Shown in pieces: positions 48,027 to 60,148 of a stretch of 64,000 bases of DNA. The number at the start of each line of letters is the position of its first letter. Position 1 is the first letter of the stretch. The DNA lies in assembly GCF_040712315.1 (NCBI RefSeq), contig NC_134013.1, positions 81,040,001 through 81,104,000 of the forward strand. The letters are read 5' to 3'. Under the pieces are notes generated by a model. It made no database searches. It was given only the letters and a program-made list of their open reading frames with translations, and had not been told where the DNA came from. Source of the DNA: Castanea sativa. Lineage: Eukaryota > Streptophyta > Magnoliopsida > Fagales > Fagaceae. The translations under genes and the position numbers were made by a program.

Positions 48027-49519
48027 ATGATCAGGTGCTTGTTTTTCATATCCTTGTTGATACATTCAGCTTTAGGGCAGAATTCTACAGCAAAGAAATG
48101 GCTGACTTTAAGTGGTAAGGATTTGATTGTTACGAATTCTCTTATTTGATTTTGGTGCTATGTTTTAAAAAAATATATAGAAAAAGCTACAATCTAAGAA
48201 AGAAGAAAAGGAACAATCCAGTAATAGGAACAGGATCAATGTGGCAAGTTCCAAGATCTGTGTTTCTAGAAAATGAAGGATCTTTGTAATTGCAAAATTC
48301 ATCTTTGAGGCTCAACTAATCAATGGCTGTAGCAACTTGCATAAATTTGAAAAAAGAAAAAGGGATCTTTACTAATTAAATTGAAAACAGTATGTTTTTA
48401 TTGTGAAGAATGGCAAAAGTTATGTTACCACCCCAAGACTTTTAGACAAAGTTATGTTTCTAAGAAAGCGGGGTTGGAACCAAGACATATCTCTTGGAAA
48501 CGCTAGAAAATGTCATTTGATTTAAAACTCATTGGTTATGCTCAATATCATGCATATTTATATAGTTCATACCAGGTTGAATTTGTGATACATTCTGTGA
48601 TTCTTTTACCAGGTAAACGGCCCCTTGTGATAGCGAGAGGCGGGTTCACAGGAATGTTTCCTGAGTCCAGCTCGTTTGCAAATCAAATGACACAGACTTT
48701 AAGTTTGCCAGATACGGCTACGCTCTGCAATCTACAACTAACAAAAGATGGCATCGGTATATGCCTCTCGGGTGTCACACTTGATAATTCAACAAATATA
48801 AACCTTGTATTCCCAAAAGAAAAAAAGAACTACACTGTCAATGGAAAGGAAGTGTCGGGGTGGTTTTCTTTGGATTATACAAGTGATCAGCTCTTCAACA
48901 ATATATCATGCAAGTCTCCAAACACCTTGACTTTCTCCTATTTCCTTGTATGATAATAATGGGGGGTTTAGCTTCTGGTACTTCCTTTTTAGTAACATAG
49001 TTTATATAGATGATGCATATCACATTATCCTAGTTTTAATCAGTCTTTTTTTGAACAACTGCTTAGAATGGAGGAAACGTTATCATTGAAATAACATCAT
49101 TTTCATCTAAGTCTATCACTAACGCCATTTTTTTTATGCACCAATAACATGTCATGTTGGAACTTAGAAGTTGTGAAAAATGTTTGTACCTGTTATTAGC
49201 AATATGTGATTAAATAATTAAATATACTATTTTTCAATTGTTTAAACTTTTGAGACAATATGTAATTTAACACTTAGTACTTATTGAAAAAGAAATTCAA
49301 ATTTACAATTACTTTTTGCAATTCCTCCTAACAAGTCAAATCTACTTCACACTGTCCACGCTATGCAGAAACACAATTACTACAATTGATGGCTTTTTCA
49401 GAAGTAGGAAGAATCAACAGAAAAACAGAATACATAATATCTTTCATAATGAATCAAATGAAAAGCTTGTAGCAATAAAGAACTTGATCTATAGCTTCAA
49501 AAGTGACCTTTTTAAAAAA

Positions 49520-49578
<59 letters not shown>

Positions 49579-50566
49579 TTGCTTTGTGATGATCTTTTTT
49601 AACAGTGGTTCAGAATGTACTCTCTCGATCAAGTATGTTCGATTCGCTAGCACCTATATCTACTGTTGAAGATGTCACAGGAATTAAACCGGCCCAGTTT
49701 TGGTTGAATGTTCAGGTCTCTCTCTAAACTAATTATTGGTAACCTATTTCCTTTAGGGAATGAAAATTCTCTCTTTCATTCAAACATGAAATCCACAAGC
49801 ATCATTCATTATTTTCTAAAATAGCTTTTGTGTTTGGTATGCAGTATGATACATTCTACACCCAACACAAACACAGCCCAGCAACATATGTTCAAAGGGC
49901 ATTGAGATTTATAGGTATCAATTACATTTCATCTCCTGAGATTGGTTTCTTGAAGAGCATGGTTGGGAAAGTGAACAAAGACAAGACAAAGCTCATCTTC
50001 CAGGTCCTCGGTGCAGATGAGATTGAACCTACAACCAACAAAAAGTACAGTTCACTGCTGGAGGATCTTGCCTCCATCAAGTCATATGCATCTGGGATCC
50101 TTGTCCCCAAAGAATATATATTGCCAGTTAAGGCAGACAAGTATTTGGGGGCTCCTACTACCCTTGTATCTGATGCTCATAAACAAGGACTAGAAGTATA
50201 TGCTTCTGGTTTTTCAAATGATTTAATCTCAAGCTATAATTATAGCTATGATCCATCACAGGAATACCTACATTTTATTGATAATTCTCAGTTCTCTGTT
50301 GACGGGGTGCTTACTGATTTCCCACCTACAGCATCAGAAGCCATTGGTGAGGACCAACTATCATATGCCATCAATATATTTTTCAACCCCATTTTCTTTA
50401 AAGTGCTATACAAACCCAATACTAAATCTAGAGTGCGATTGAATGTAGCTTTTTGTTGGAAGTTGGTTAAAGTATAGTTGTACTTGGAAAAGGCAAGGTT
50501 TTAAAAACCTATACATTAGTAAATAAGTTAAAAAGCTAAAAAGAAAATGTTGTTATTAAACAGACA

Positions 50567-50614
<48 letters not shown>

Positions 50615-50715
50615 GTTAAAGTATAGTTGTGCTTGGAAAAGGCAAGGTTTTAAAAACCTATACATTAGTAAATAAGTTAAAAAGCTAAAAAGAAAATGTT
50701 GTTACTAAACAGACA

Positions 50716-50767
<52 letters not shown>

Positions 50768-52764
50768 CCAGAAGATATTTACTCATCAAAATTTAAAATC
50801 CAGTGATGGTAATTCAAATCACTAGAGCAGGATATAAATTGTTATTCTAATGTTTTTTCGGTTCTGATCTGACCCTGCCTTTGCTCTTTCTGCTGTAGGA
50901 TGCTTTGCCAATAACAAGCAGGTTAAGCCAGCCAAAGGTGTGATACTTATCTTAAATCTTTCTCTAAGCACATGCTACAGCCTTTAAAAGTTTATAGATA
51001 AGTTAAAGGAAGAACAAGCTTTGATTTTGCAAAAACTATTTTGTGCCTTTTCAGGAAATCCTTTGATCATAACTAAAAATGGAGCAAGTGGGATTTACCC
51101 TGGCGCCACTGATCTTGCTTATCAACGAGCAGTGGATGATGGCGCGGACATAATAGACTGCTCAGTTCAAATGTCAAAAGATGGAGTCGCCTTCTGCTTG
51201 GATTCAGCGGACCTTATGGGAGCAACCACAGTGATAACTTCTTTCATTTCTAGGTCAACTGTTGTCCAAGAAATTCAACCTAATGCTGGAGTTTTTTCAT
51301 TTGATCTCACATGGAGCGAGATTCAAACCTTGAAACGTAAACTTCTTCTGAACTTTTTTGTACTCTCTCAAATTTCAAGTTTTACAAGCTTTTGATACCA
51401 CTTACACTTGAAAACTTTCATATTGCAGCTCAAATAACTACTGTTTTCAAGGACTTCCCAAGAAACCCAGCATATAAGAATTCTGGTAAATTTGTGACCC
51501 TTGCTGAATTTCTGGAGTTTGCTAAAGCAAAGGGAGCTTCTGGAATTTTGATCAACATTCAGGTAAGCTTCTTTTTTCCCTTTTGAGAAATTTTTTATTC
51601 TGCTCTAACTATAGGCTTCTTCATAAGCATCATTGCTCATTAATACACCTCAATCCAAAGCCATGTATATATATATGTAGCCTATTCCCTATCATGCTTC
51701 AACTCTAGTTCTATTTATATATTTTATACCAACACCTACCTGTCTTTCTCAGAATGCTGCCTACTTAGCATCAAAGAAGGGGCTTGACATTGTAGGTTCT
51801 GTAACCACTGCCTTGAGCAATGCCACCTTTGACAAGCAATCCACCCAATCAGTCCTGATCCAATCCGATGACACTTCAGTGTTGTCCAAGTTTAAAAGTG
51901 TTCCAGCTTACCAAAGGGTGCTGTATATCGAAGACAAAGTAGGTGACGCACCCAAACAGTCGGTGGAGGAAATCAAGAAGTATGCTGATGCAGTTGCCAT
52001 AACAAGAGCAACCATCATCGAAGTTACAGATTACTTCACCACGGATTTCACAAGTGTTGTTGAGGAGTTTCAGAAAGCAAATATCTCGGTCTATGTCTAT
52101 GTTTTGAGGAACGAGTACATCACACTCGCATTTGACTATTTCTCAGATCCTATTGTGGAGATTGCTACTTTTGTTACTGGAATCGGAGTTGATGGGATCA
52201 TAACTGAGTTCCCAGGAACTGCCAGTAATTATATCAGTATGTGCTCCTACAACCTTAAATTCTATTCATTTCATTCCATCTTCATTTGGGGGACCTAGAG
52301 TTTCTCACAAATGCATCTTTATACCACTGGGTCGTGTGGCTAGTGGGTGCTAGTAAATAATGTAATTCTATATGCAATACGAAGGTATATCATGCATTGG
52401 AGATACACATTTTCCCACTGATGGTGCATGCAATGCTTAACATATTACCATTTTTGGTATTGCAGGAAGCCCATGTACCAATACGGATAAACCCGAATAC
52501 AACATCCTACCAGTTGCACCTGGTTCTTTGTTAGGCTTGGCACCCCCTGAAGTACAGCCACCGGCAGAGGCACCACTTCCACCGCTGGATTCTGCAGATG
52601 TTGTTGACCCACCTCTTCCTCCTGTGGCCAACATCAGTACTGCTAGTTCACCTGTTGCTGAGGCACCTCCTCCAAGTGCAAGTATATCATTTGCCAATGT
52701 TGCTAAGATGGATCTTTCTCTGATGGCAATCATGGTTCTTAGTTTACTATCTATGTTAAACTAA
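48027..52764 (+). CDS. GDPDL: Glycerophosphodiester phosphodiesterase-like GPI-anchored protein, complete, nine exons
   Basis: Exons: 48027-48114, 48613-48909, 49606-49715, 49845-50346, 50899-50937, 51055-51336, 51429-51562, 51753-52236, 52466-52764. Phases agree throughout and total 2,235 nt, 744 aa, near the family norm. Residues 1-17 ([17 protein letters not shown]) are a signal peptide. Two GDPD-like domains follow: about 30-330 ([28 protein letters not shown]) and about 346-660 ([30 protein letters not shown]). A Pro-rich segment and hydrophobic tail ([18 protein letters not shown]) mark a GPI signal. SHV3/GDPDL proteins sit on the outer plasma membrane and affect cellulose and pectin organisation. 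The canonical catalytic His of GDPDs is absent in both domains, so enzyme activity is doubtful. Intron 2 needs a GC donor (T|GCAAGT at 48910); all others are GT-AG. Confidence 0.95.
49525..49570. repeat. (TA)n microsatellite in GDPDL intron 2
   Basis: About 22 TA units, 35 bp upstream of the exon 3 acceptor at 49605. Confidence 0.95.
50462..50764. repeat. 149-bp tandem duplication ending in (TA)n, GDPDL intron 4
   Basis: GTTGGTTAAAGTATAGTTG occurs at 50462 and 50611. Each copy of about 110 bp is followed by its own (TA)n tract. The two copies differ at two bases (GTACTTGG/GTGCTTGG, GTTATTAAAC/GTTACTAAAC). It begins about 115 bp after the exon 4 donor. Confidence 0.93.
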
Positions 52765-53560
52765 AGATGATGATCAATTTTTAGTCTGGCATGTGCCTGT
52801 AACTTTCAGTTTCTCCCAGCTTATTTTGGGTTTTTTTACTATCTTGAGTCTATACTGTAGTAAATATTGACTGACATTTAGCTCATACCATAAGATAAGA
52901 GATTGATTTCAATGGAAAATATTTATATCCATTTTTTATCCACATTTTCTCCAATAACTGTGTTGGGTTTTAGACAATAAAAAGTCGTACCAAGTGCACA
53001 AATTTTCACTTTTGTGCGGATTTGAGAGAGGTGATTAATATGCAAACTTACTTATACCAATATTTTGGAGGGATTGATTAATGTCAGGCATTTGACCCTT
53101 TTTCATTTCACTTCTGAACCAAATCAGTGAATTCACCCATGTCACTTAGGTTGTTGATATTGATAGATCCTAATTTCTGTACTTCCTCTACTTAGCTTTC
53201 AAACCCTCAATTAATTGGACCCCCGGCTCACTATGTATAAAGTGCAATTGTTCTCTAATTACACAGGATTTAATTATTCAATTCAAAATCAAATTTTAGC
53301 AAATTCCAAATCGTTTCCAAGTTCCAAAATCATGATTTTTCTTTTTCTTTTTTTAACAATGAAATAGAAAAGAATGTAAAATATTGTACTCAACTGATAA
53401 TGCACTGTTTGGATAAAATTTTGAAAACCCTACATTTCTAACACCCCCCCCCCCCCCAAAAATTAGGACTAATTTATAAAAAATAAAAACGAAAAAAAAA
53501 ATTGTTAAAAAAAAAAAAAAAAAGTGGGTGTGTGTGCGTGTGTGTGAGAGAGAGGCTCAG
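52765..53560. other. GDPDL 3' flank
   Basis: Presumed 3'UTR and downstream sequence; a poly-C (about 53443-53457) and A-runs. No gene seen. Confidence 0.45.
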
Positions 53561-53597
53561 GGTTGGGGTATTATCGGAGAAGAAAAAGAGGGACCGC

Positions 53598-53745
53598 CAT
53601 GGCTGCGACAAAGAGAGAGGAGCTGCGGTGAGGAAAAGGGCATAAAAGTCATTTTCCACACACAGTTTCTTTCTGAGTCACCCAGCCAAGAAACCGACCG
53701 CCCTTTCTCGTTGTCCGATAACACCGCCTGAAATATCATCACCGC

Positions 53746-53778
<33 letters not shown>

Positions 53779-54001
53779 TTGACAGTTCGAAAGCTACAAG
53801 GAAGAGAGAAGATGATGATAATGATGATGATGAAGAAGAAGATGAAGATTGATTGAAACATAAAGAAATCATCGGCTCCACATGCATTCAGAGAGAAAAG
53901 AGAGGTTACAGATTTCAGAGAAATCTCCACCCCTCTCTCCCTTCCTCTGAGAGCAGAACCTCATTGAGGACCCTTGGGTTGTTTTTTGGACCTTATTTAT
54001 A
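53598..54001 (-). promoter_or_regulatory. Orphan promoter/5'UTR fragment, copy 1
   Basis: Read on the minus strand: TATAAATA at 54001-53994, then a leader with CTGCTCTCAGAGG, GAGCCGATGAT, a GAGGCGGTGATGAT block and GTTTCTTGGCTGGG, then AATGACTTTTATGCCCTTTT and finally a good start context GCAGCCATGGCGGT (ATG at 53600-53598). The downstream frame stops after a few codons. All these blocks recur in the same order at 62894-63326. An (ATT)n microsatellite (53748-53777) and GAT/GAA repeats inflate the leader. The original gene body is not present. Confidence 0.6.
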
Positions 54002-54173
54002 TTGCCCACTAGTCTCTCTTGTTGGCCATCTTCCATCATTACCCTTCTTTAAGCTGGGATAGTGCTGATGGGTAAGGGGTTAGTTTAGTCAATGCAAACT
54101 TAATTATATTTTTAATACATTAGAAATATCGACAGATATTGTTCTTTCACTTCAAGCCATAAAGAGTTTATTA

Positions 54174-54905
54174 GGACATTCTTATCAAAAGTGCTAAAAA
54201 TGCTAAATACTATTTAGCAATTTTAGTATCTCAAATGATAAAAATATACTAACATCAAACATACTAAATCTAAAAAAGTTTAGCACCAAGCTAGATTGTA
54301 AAAAATATATATATTTTTATGTTCGCACCGACTCTTACTTCTCTCTTCTCTTTCCTCTTTCCTCTCTCACTTCTCTCTTCTCTAGTATTTCTTTTCTCTC
54401 CTGATGGTTCTGGTCCAATGATGGTTGTGGTCCGACGATAGTCGTGGGTTGTGGGTCGTGGGTATTGGTCTGATGGTTTGATGGTTGTGGTCCGGCGGGG
54501 TGATTTGATTTTGTGGGTCTGGGTTTGTGGGTCTGAGTTCATGGGTTTGGGTTCGTGGATCATCGACTTGACCTACGTGGTCGGCGTGGGTCATCAACTT
54601 GATCGGTGTGGGTCTCATTGGCGTGGCTCTTTGATCATTGTGGTGGTCGTTGGAATTGTGGTGGCTAGTGGTCGGCGGTGGGTAGGGTTGCTGAGTTGAG
54701 GCAGTGAGACCGAGAGGGAGAGAGGATGAAAAAAATAAAAACAATAAAGGAATAAAAAACAATAAATAAATAATATTTAAATGAAGTTGTAAAAAAAATA
54801 AAAGTTTTGATGTTAAGTGTATTATAAAGTGAGATGTTCAATTTTTAAAGTGACTTTTTGAGATGCTAAATGCTAAAATTTTTAGAATCCTTGATGTGAA
54901 TGCTC
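54174..54905. mobile_element. MITE-like element with TA-flanked GRRCATTC ends
   Basis: The left end GGACATTCTTATCAA and, inverted, the right end GAGCATTCACATCAAGG are matching termini, each bordered by TA. AAATGCTAAATAC / GATGCTAAATGC extends the symmetry. The middle (54380-54700) is a GTGGGT/GGTCGG-rich low-complexity region that gives long but meaningless Pro/Thr/His-rich frames. Confidence 0.6.
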
Positions 54906-55374
54906 TAAGTTTGCAAAAAAGTGATTTATAATTAGAATCAATAACTTATCATCTATGATTTATTGTAAAAAATATTGTGAACATGTCACTTCTTATAAGG
55001 AAAAGAAAAAAGTTAACGGATATCATAAGGGCATTAGTTTAGAAAATATTTTTAGTTAATGGATATCCTAATAGCAATGGTTTAGGAAATATTTTTTAGA
55101 AATTTTTTATAGGAAAAAAAAGTAATTATTTTATTTCACAACTTTTTTATATTTTCCATGAAAGTAATATATGGAATACTAATATCAAAATTTTTTATTA
55201 ACAAATGTCTTAAGGATACTTGTTAATTGGGCCATTTGAAATATAGGCCATATTCTAAAAAGGAAATCGGACTTAAGACCTATATCACACAGAATAGGGA
55301 GACTTTATCACTTGAACAAATTGAAACCAACAACTAATTAGAAAAATATAAATTTGTTTTTGAATTATGAATAT

Positions 55375-55651
55375 TGTAAGGTCCAGATGAACTAGCGGTC
55401 CAAGCTCACTTAGAACAATGAGTTGTACAGTTCAACCTCAACCCAAAACAATAAATTAATAAGAGAGGGAAACAAATAACAAGATGGGGCTCTGGTCGAG
55501 GATGAAAATAAGGAAGAAATGGTTGATTTTATTGAATAGATGAGTTAATATCTCCATATAAGCTAGCCCAAGGACGCCAAAGTTATACAAAAATAGTATT
55601 GTTCACTATTTTCTCTCAGTGTTCTTCTTGTTTTTTTTTTTCTTGATACTT

Positions 55652-55682
<31 letters not shown>

Positions 55683-56084
55683 CCATCTTTCTCTTATATC
55701 CTCCCCCGTTTCTTCACATCTGGACCTTTTATCTTTTCATCATCCATCTCTCCTCCTAACACTTGTCCTTTTATACGTCTAAAGAAGGTGGTAGAAGTAG
55801 TCTGCTTAGCTATGACATGTATTGTTTAGGTCACTTCCTCATTAATGCAGCTAATAAAGCTGTTGCTCACCATTTAATGCAGAGGAAACTAGTTACTCCA
55901 AACTGGAAATTTCCCCTATTATCACTGATTCTCTCTCTTCAGACCCTTCTTCCCACCTAGAACGCCTCAAAGTTTTTTGTCTCGTCCTTTCCTCTCCTCT
56001 AGCGACTTTGCTTCTCGGGCCCATGATATCCCCACTCCAGTATTGCAACTCTTCAACTTCATCCTCTGTCCTTGGGCACCCACA
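55375..56084. mobile_element. Solo LTR, 710 bp
   Basis: Begins TGTAAGGTCCAGATGAAC and ends CTTGGGCACCCACA (TG...CA). It is flanked by the 5-bp duplication AATAT at 55370-55374 and 56085-56089. There is no internal retroelement sequence on either side. It contains a (TC)n tract at about 55648-55678. The family is unknown; there is no second LTR in the window. Confidence 0.82.
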
Positions 56085-56089
56085 AATAT

Positions 56090-57269
56090 AATTTAAAATT
56101 GTTAATTAAATCTATTTCAAATTTGTTAATCTTGACAGAAAAAGCATTATTAGGTATAAGTTTATACCTTAATCATTCATGTCGGGTCGTACAATTAGAT
56201 GGATGAGGACAACACTTTTATAGTCCCTTTACAAAATTCAATGGAATATCATTTAATGCATTAATTTTTATATGTTTAGGTATAAGTTTTTATATTTATC
56301 ATCCTAATTTTTATTTACTTTTTGAATATAAAGAAGTGATGTCCTAACTTTTGGCTAAACAATTTTGTTCCTCCATATTCATAAGACACTTTGAAAATCC
56401 CATAAAATGACAATGATGATTAAACCTAGAACTTCTAGTTTTATGTTACATCCCACACTAATGTATCCACCACTCGGGTATCCCTTGATGGTCTCCTTAA
56501 TTAAAACTTTAGTAAAATGGGATTAGGATTTTTTTTTTTTTTTAATTACATTTTAAATTCCTTTCGATACATCTAAAAATGGAATATAGCACTAAAAATT
56601 TAGAGCAAAGAGAATATGTAGCGGTGTAAAAGGAGTAAGAAATACATTAACAAATATTCTTATACACTCGTTAAGGAGGCTTCAAAAGAATTCTACCTAT
56701 ATTAAAAAGTAACAAAAACTAATAAACAAAAATATTCTAAATTGAAAGTGAATGGCTTGACAGTACTCTTTTTCAGCAATGTCAGGTGTAGCACAAAGCT
56801 TACAAGCTCATTAATTTCTGGGTTGATGTTGAATTCTGGTGCATTCTTCTAACTCATTCGGATTTTGGCCCATGAAAAATGATGGGGTTACAAGTACCTT
56901 TGAATAAATTGATTACACCAGTTGCATCTCATAGTTGTTTATTATCCTCTAATGTAATTGTTACTAACTATTTGATATGTGAAATTATCCCTGGCTTGGT
57001 AAATTAGTTAATTCATTAAGTAATATATTCAATTATCCAGGTTTGTACTAAATAAGTTTATTTAGTAAACATAATAGGAAAACTTAGGTCCAATATTTTA
57101 GGTAGAGTAAATTAGATTTTTCAATTGAATTCGAATACTTGAATGGATTGAATTTAATTGCTCTTGGAAAATTTAAGTTTTATCCTAAATATAAAAGGCC
57201 TTGCATAACCTTTTAGACTCAAGGCTCAAATTATATTGAACTGACCCTAATCTTACAATCTCTTTGCAG
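56090..57269. other. Intergenic
   Basis: AT-rich. The first exon expected for the lipase pseudogene downstream was not found here. Confidence 0.45.
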
Positions 57270-57789
57270 GAACAATAGATCGATATCACGTAAGATCTGC
57301 TATTGCCAGTTTGATTTAAGCAGTGTACACTCTTTACCATGACCCCCATGGGTCTCAAGGTCTTGCTCTACCTTGGTGGGACTTCTTCAATTTCAAATTA
57401 ATTGCATACAAAGACGAATCTCTTCCAAACAACCCACAGTTTGTTATAGCTTTCGTGGCACTCTCAAACAAGAGACATGGGAAAAGGACATCAAGCTAGA
57501 CACTCTCTGTGCTTGGTGAACGGACCTCACGAGAGTTCCCGCTTTCAACATGCAATGAACTACAACTCGTAACATGGTTACTTCGTCTAGAGGTGCAAGT
57601 GTGTGGCTGGCTGGACATTCTCTGGGGGCTGCTATGGCATTGCTTGCGGGAAAGGAAATGGCCAATGAGGGTCATTTGATTGAAACTTATCTGTTTAATC
57701 CACCATTCTGCTCTGACCTCATAGCGAGGTGGATCAAGAATGATATTGTGAGCATTGGGAACCACATTTCAACAGTGGTGGAGTCCTGA
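57270..57789 (+). pseudogene. Lipase class 3-type (At4g10955-like) pseudogene fragment
   Basis: It starts right after a good acceptor (TCTTTGCAG) with GTIDRYHVRSAIASLI, reaches an in-frame TAA, then continues DPHGSQGLALPWWDFFNFKL and QFVIAF, as in the plant alpha/beta-hydrolases annotated At4g10955-like. After further frame changes and stops it ends with WLAGHSLGAAMALLAGKEMA, ETYLFNPPFCSD and a stop at 57789. The nucleophile motif GHSLG is intact, but several stops and frameshifts and the missing first exon make it a pseudogene. The family hydrolyses acyl lipids; no function is expected here. Confidence 0.85.
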
Positions 57790-59507
57790 TTCTTCCTGTC
57801 AATCTTGGGAATGTAGGTACAACACTAGAAACCGAATGATATATAGGTGCGTGTTGAGTAAATTAGGCCCAAAAGAATAACCAATACAGTCCCGATGAAT
57901 GGGTCTTGGGTCCTCTTACTTCTTGTTTTGTTAGTACCAATATGGCAATTATACTAGAAAAGTACCATAAAGAACTACAATGACTAACAAATTTGTTTCT
58001 TTAAATGTATGTGAATGTTTCATAATATATTGTTCATATTACAAAACCATTATTGCAAGTGTAATTTTTAAACCAAGAATCTTATAACTCAACTGATATA
58101 TTTTGGTGTTTTTACATATATATATATATATATAATTTTGGGCTACTTCACAATCTAAAGCATCCATGGGAAGATTTGAGTAAAGTCAATTTAATTAGGG
58201 GTACCTTGCATAGAATTCTTGACCTTAAGGCTCAAAGTGGAAGTAGGGATGGGAAGCTAAATTTATGTTTGGCACACTATTGTGCCAACGCAACTGAAAA
58301 TAATAATTAAAAAAAAAATTAAGTTTGTTAAGCTGAAAACAAATCGTACTAAAAGTAATTAACATAAGCTATCTAATGATCTAGTAATTGGATTTTACCA
58401 AATTGTGTGTAGATACTACAAAAATGAATGACTCGGATATTGAATAACCTTAAATACTAAAATCACAATCTTCTCTTTCTCCTATCTCACAATTTTCTGT
58501 CAGCCCAATTCTATCCCTCTTCTTTTTTCCCACAATTTCCTAGCAACCAAACCAAGAGAGGAAAACCAAAAGAAAAATGAGAAAAGTAATATATAATTGT
58601 CTAAATTGAGTAGAGCTACACAATGTAAATAATTATAATTGAAACATGCAATCAGAATTCATTTGAGAGAAAATTAATGGAGGCACTTTAGCAAAGTCAA
58701 CTCCAAATTTTGTTTTTCTTCCAGTAATCAAAGCTGCACCTTTTTGCAAAGACTAATAACTATCCCTCAAATTCAAGTTTAGAAATACCTAGTAGCTACA
58801 ATTTCCATCCTAAATCTAAGAAGCACCGGCGTCACAGATATGGGCACAAATACGATATGATGATAAAGTAATTTTTGAAAAATTATGACACTAGTATGGC
58901 AGGAATATGTATATTAATTAATTAATTATATTTTTTAAAACTTATAAAATTTGTTTATAGCAAAAAATATTCTTTGTTTTTAAATAATTGTTAAAAATTC
59001 TTTTAGAAGCATATTAAAGCCAAGTCACTGATAATATACACATGAGTCTACTGTCTACCTAGATAATGAAAAAGAATTGTGAAAAGTTAACTACGTTGCA
59101 GCGGACTTTAATTCATGAAAGACAAAAATTTGAAAAGAAGCACATATTTACACATCTTTTGTTCACGCGGGTGACTAGAGATAAAAGAGCTCTTCATGTG
59201 TGACAGTGTGACACAAAACAATAAAAAGACACACGGACAAAACAAGAAAAAATGGAAATGGGGGAGAATTGTAAAAGAGAAATAAATAAAGCTAAATAAG
59301 AAGAAGACATCGGCGTAGAAGAAGAAGAAGAAGAAAAATAAGATCGGCTATCAGCATGAGAGGAAGAAGAAGAAGAAGATCGGCAAGGGAAGAGATCGGC
59401 ATGAGAGGAAGAAGTGAGAAGAGATCAACGTGACAGATAGTGCGTTTCAACTTCTTCTTTTTTTGGTACAAGCCGTTTCCCAACCATGTCCCCACTGTAT
59501 CGTTCAT
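57790..59507. other. Intergenic
   Basis: AT-rich; short (TA)n at about 58115-58134 and a GAAGAA-rich stretch at 59300-59415 which yields Leu-rich frames on the minus strand. No gene recognised. Confidence 0.5.
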
Positions 59508-59510
59508 TTA

Positions 59511-60145
59511 GGCCCTGTCTGTTTAGAGTGAAAATAAGGAGGATGAAAAACTAAGAGAGAAAAATAGACATTTTTCACTATTCGTTTAGGATGAAAAGAA
59601 AAGGAAGATGGAAAACTGGGAGAAATATTTTCCTCTCGGGCCCACAAAAATTTTCCTCCCAAATTGGGAGGAAAATGGTGGGAGAAAACATGGGATGGGG
59701 GCTTTTACTAAAAAGCCCCCACCCACCTAATGCTGAACATGTTCTTCTTTTTTCTTTTTTTTCAACGTTACTGAGAGCGTTCCTTTTTTTTTTTTTTGGT
59801 TCAACGTTACTATCTAAACGTTCTTCTTTTTTTCTTTTTTTGTTCAACATCTGAACTTTTTTTTTCAACTTGACCTAATCTAATTTTTACATTATAATAA
59901 TAAAAATAATGATATAAATTTATATAAATGATGTGATAAATTTTATATTATGTAATGAGTACAAATAAATCTATTTCTTACCTATTATGTAACAAGGGTA
60001 TAATAGTCAATTTATATAAATTACATTTTTTATCTTCCCACTTTTTCACTCCTCCAACCGAACACACAAGAGGAAAATCTAAATATTTTTCATTCTCCCA
60101 CTTTTTCATCCTCTCACTTTTTCACTCCCCCAACCGAACACACCC
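59511..60145. mobile_element. MITE-like element, TTA-type, family A copy 2
   Basis: GGCCCTGTCTGTTTAGAGTG at the left and CCAACCGAACACACCC at the right, flanked by TTA at 59508-59510 and 60146-60148. Subterminal GGAAGATGGAAAACTGGGAG is mirrored by CTCCCACTTTTTCATCCTCT at the right. It shares the GAGGATGAAAAA/CCATCCTCCCA-type subterminal blocks with 9749-10641. 635 bp, noncoding. Confidence 0.75.
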
Positions 60146-60148
60146 TTA

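Noticed and set aside
54382..54762. 126-codon Pro/Thr/His-rich frame with an apparent signal peptide
   Set aside because: It is inside the low-complexity GTGGGT region of a MITE-like element; both strands give similar meaningless frames.
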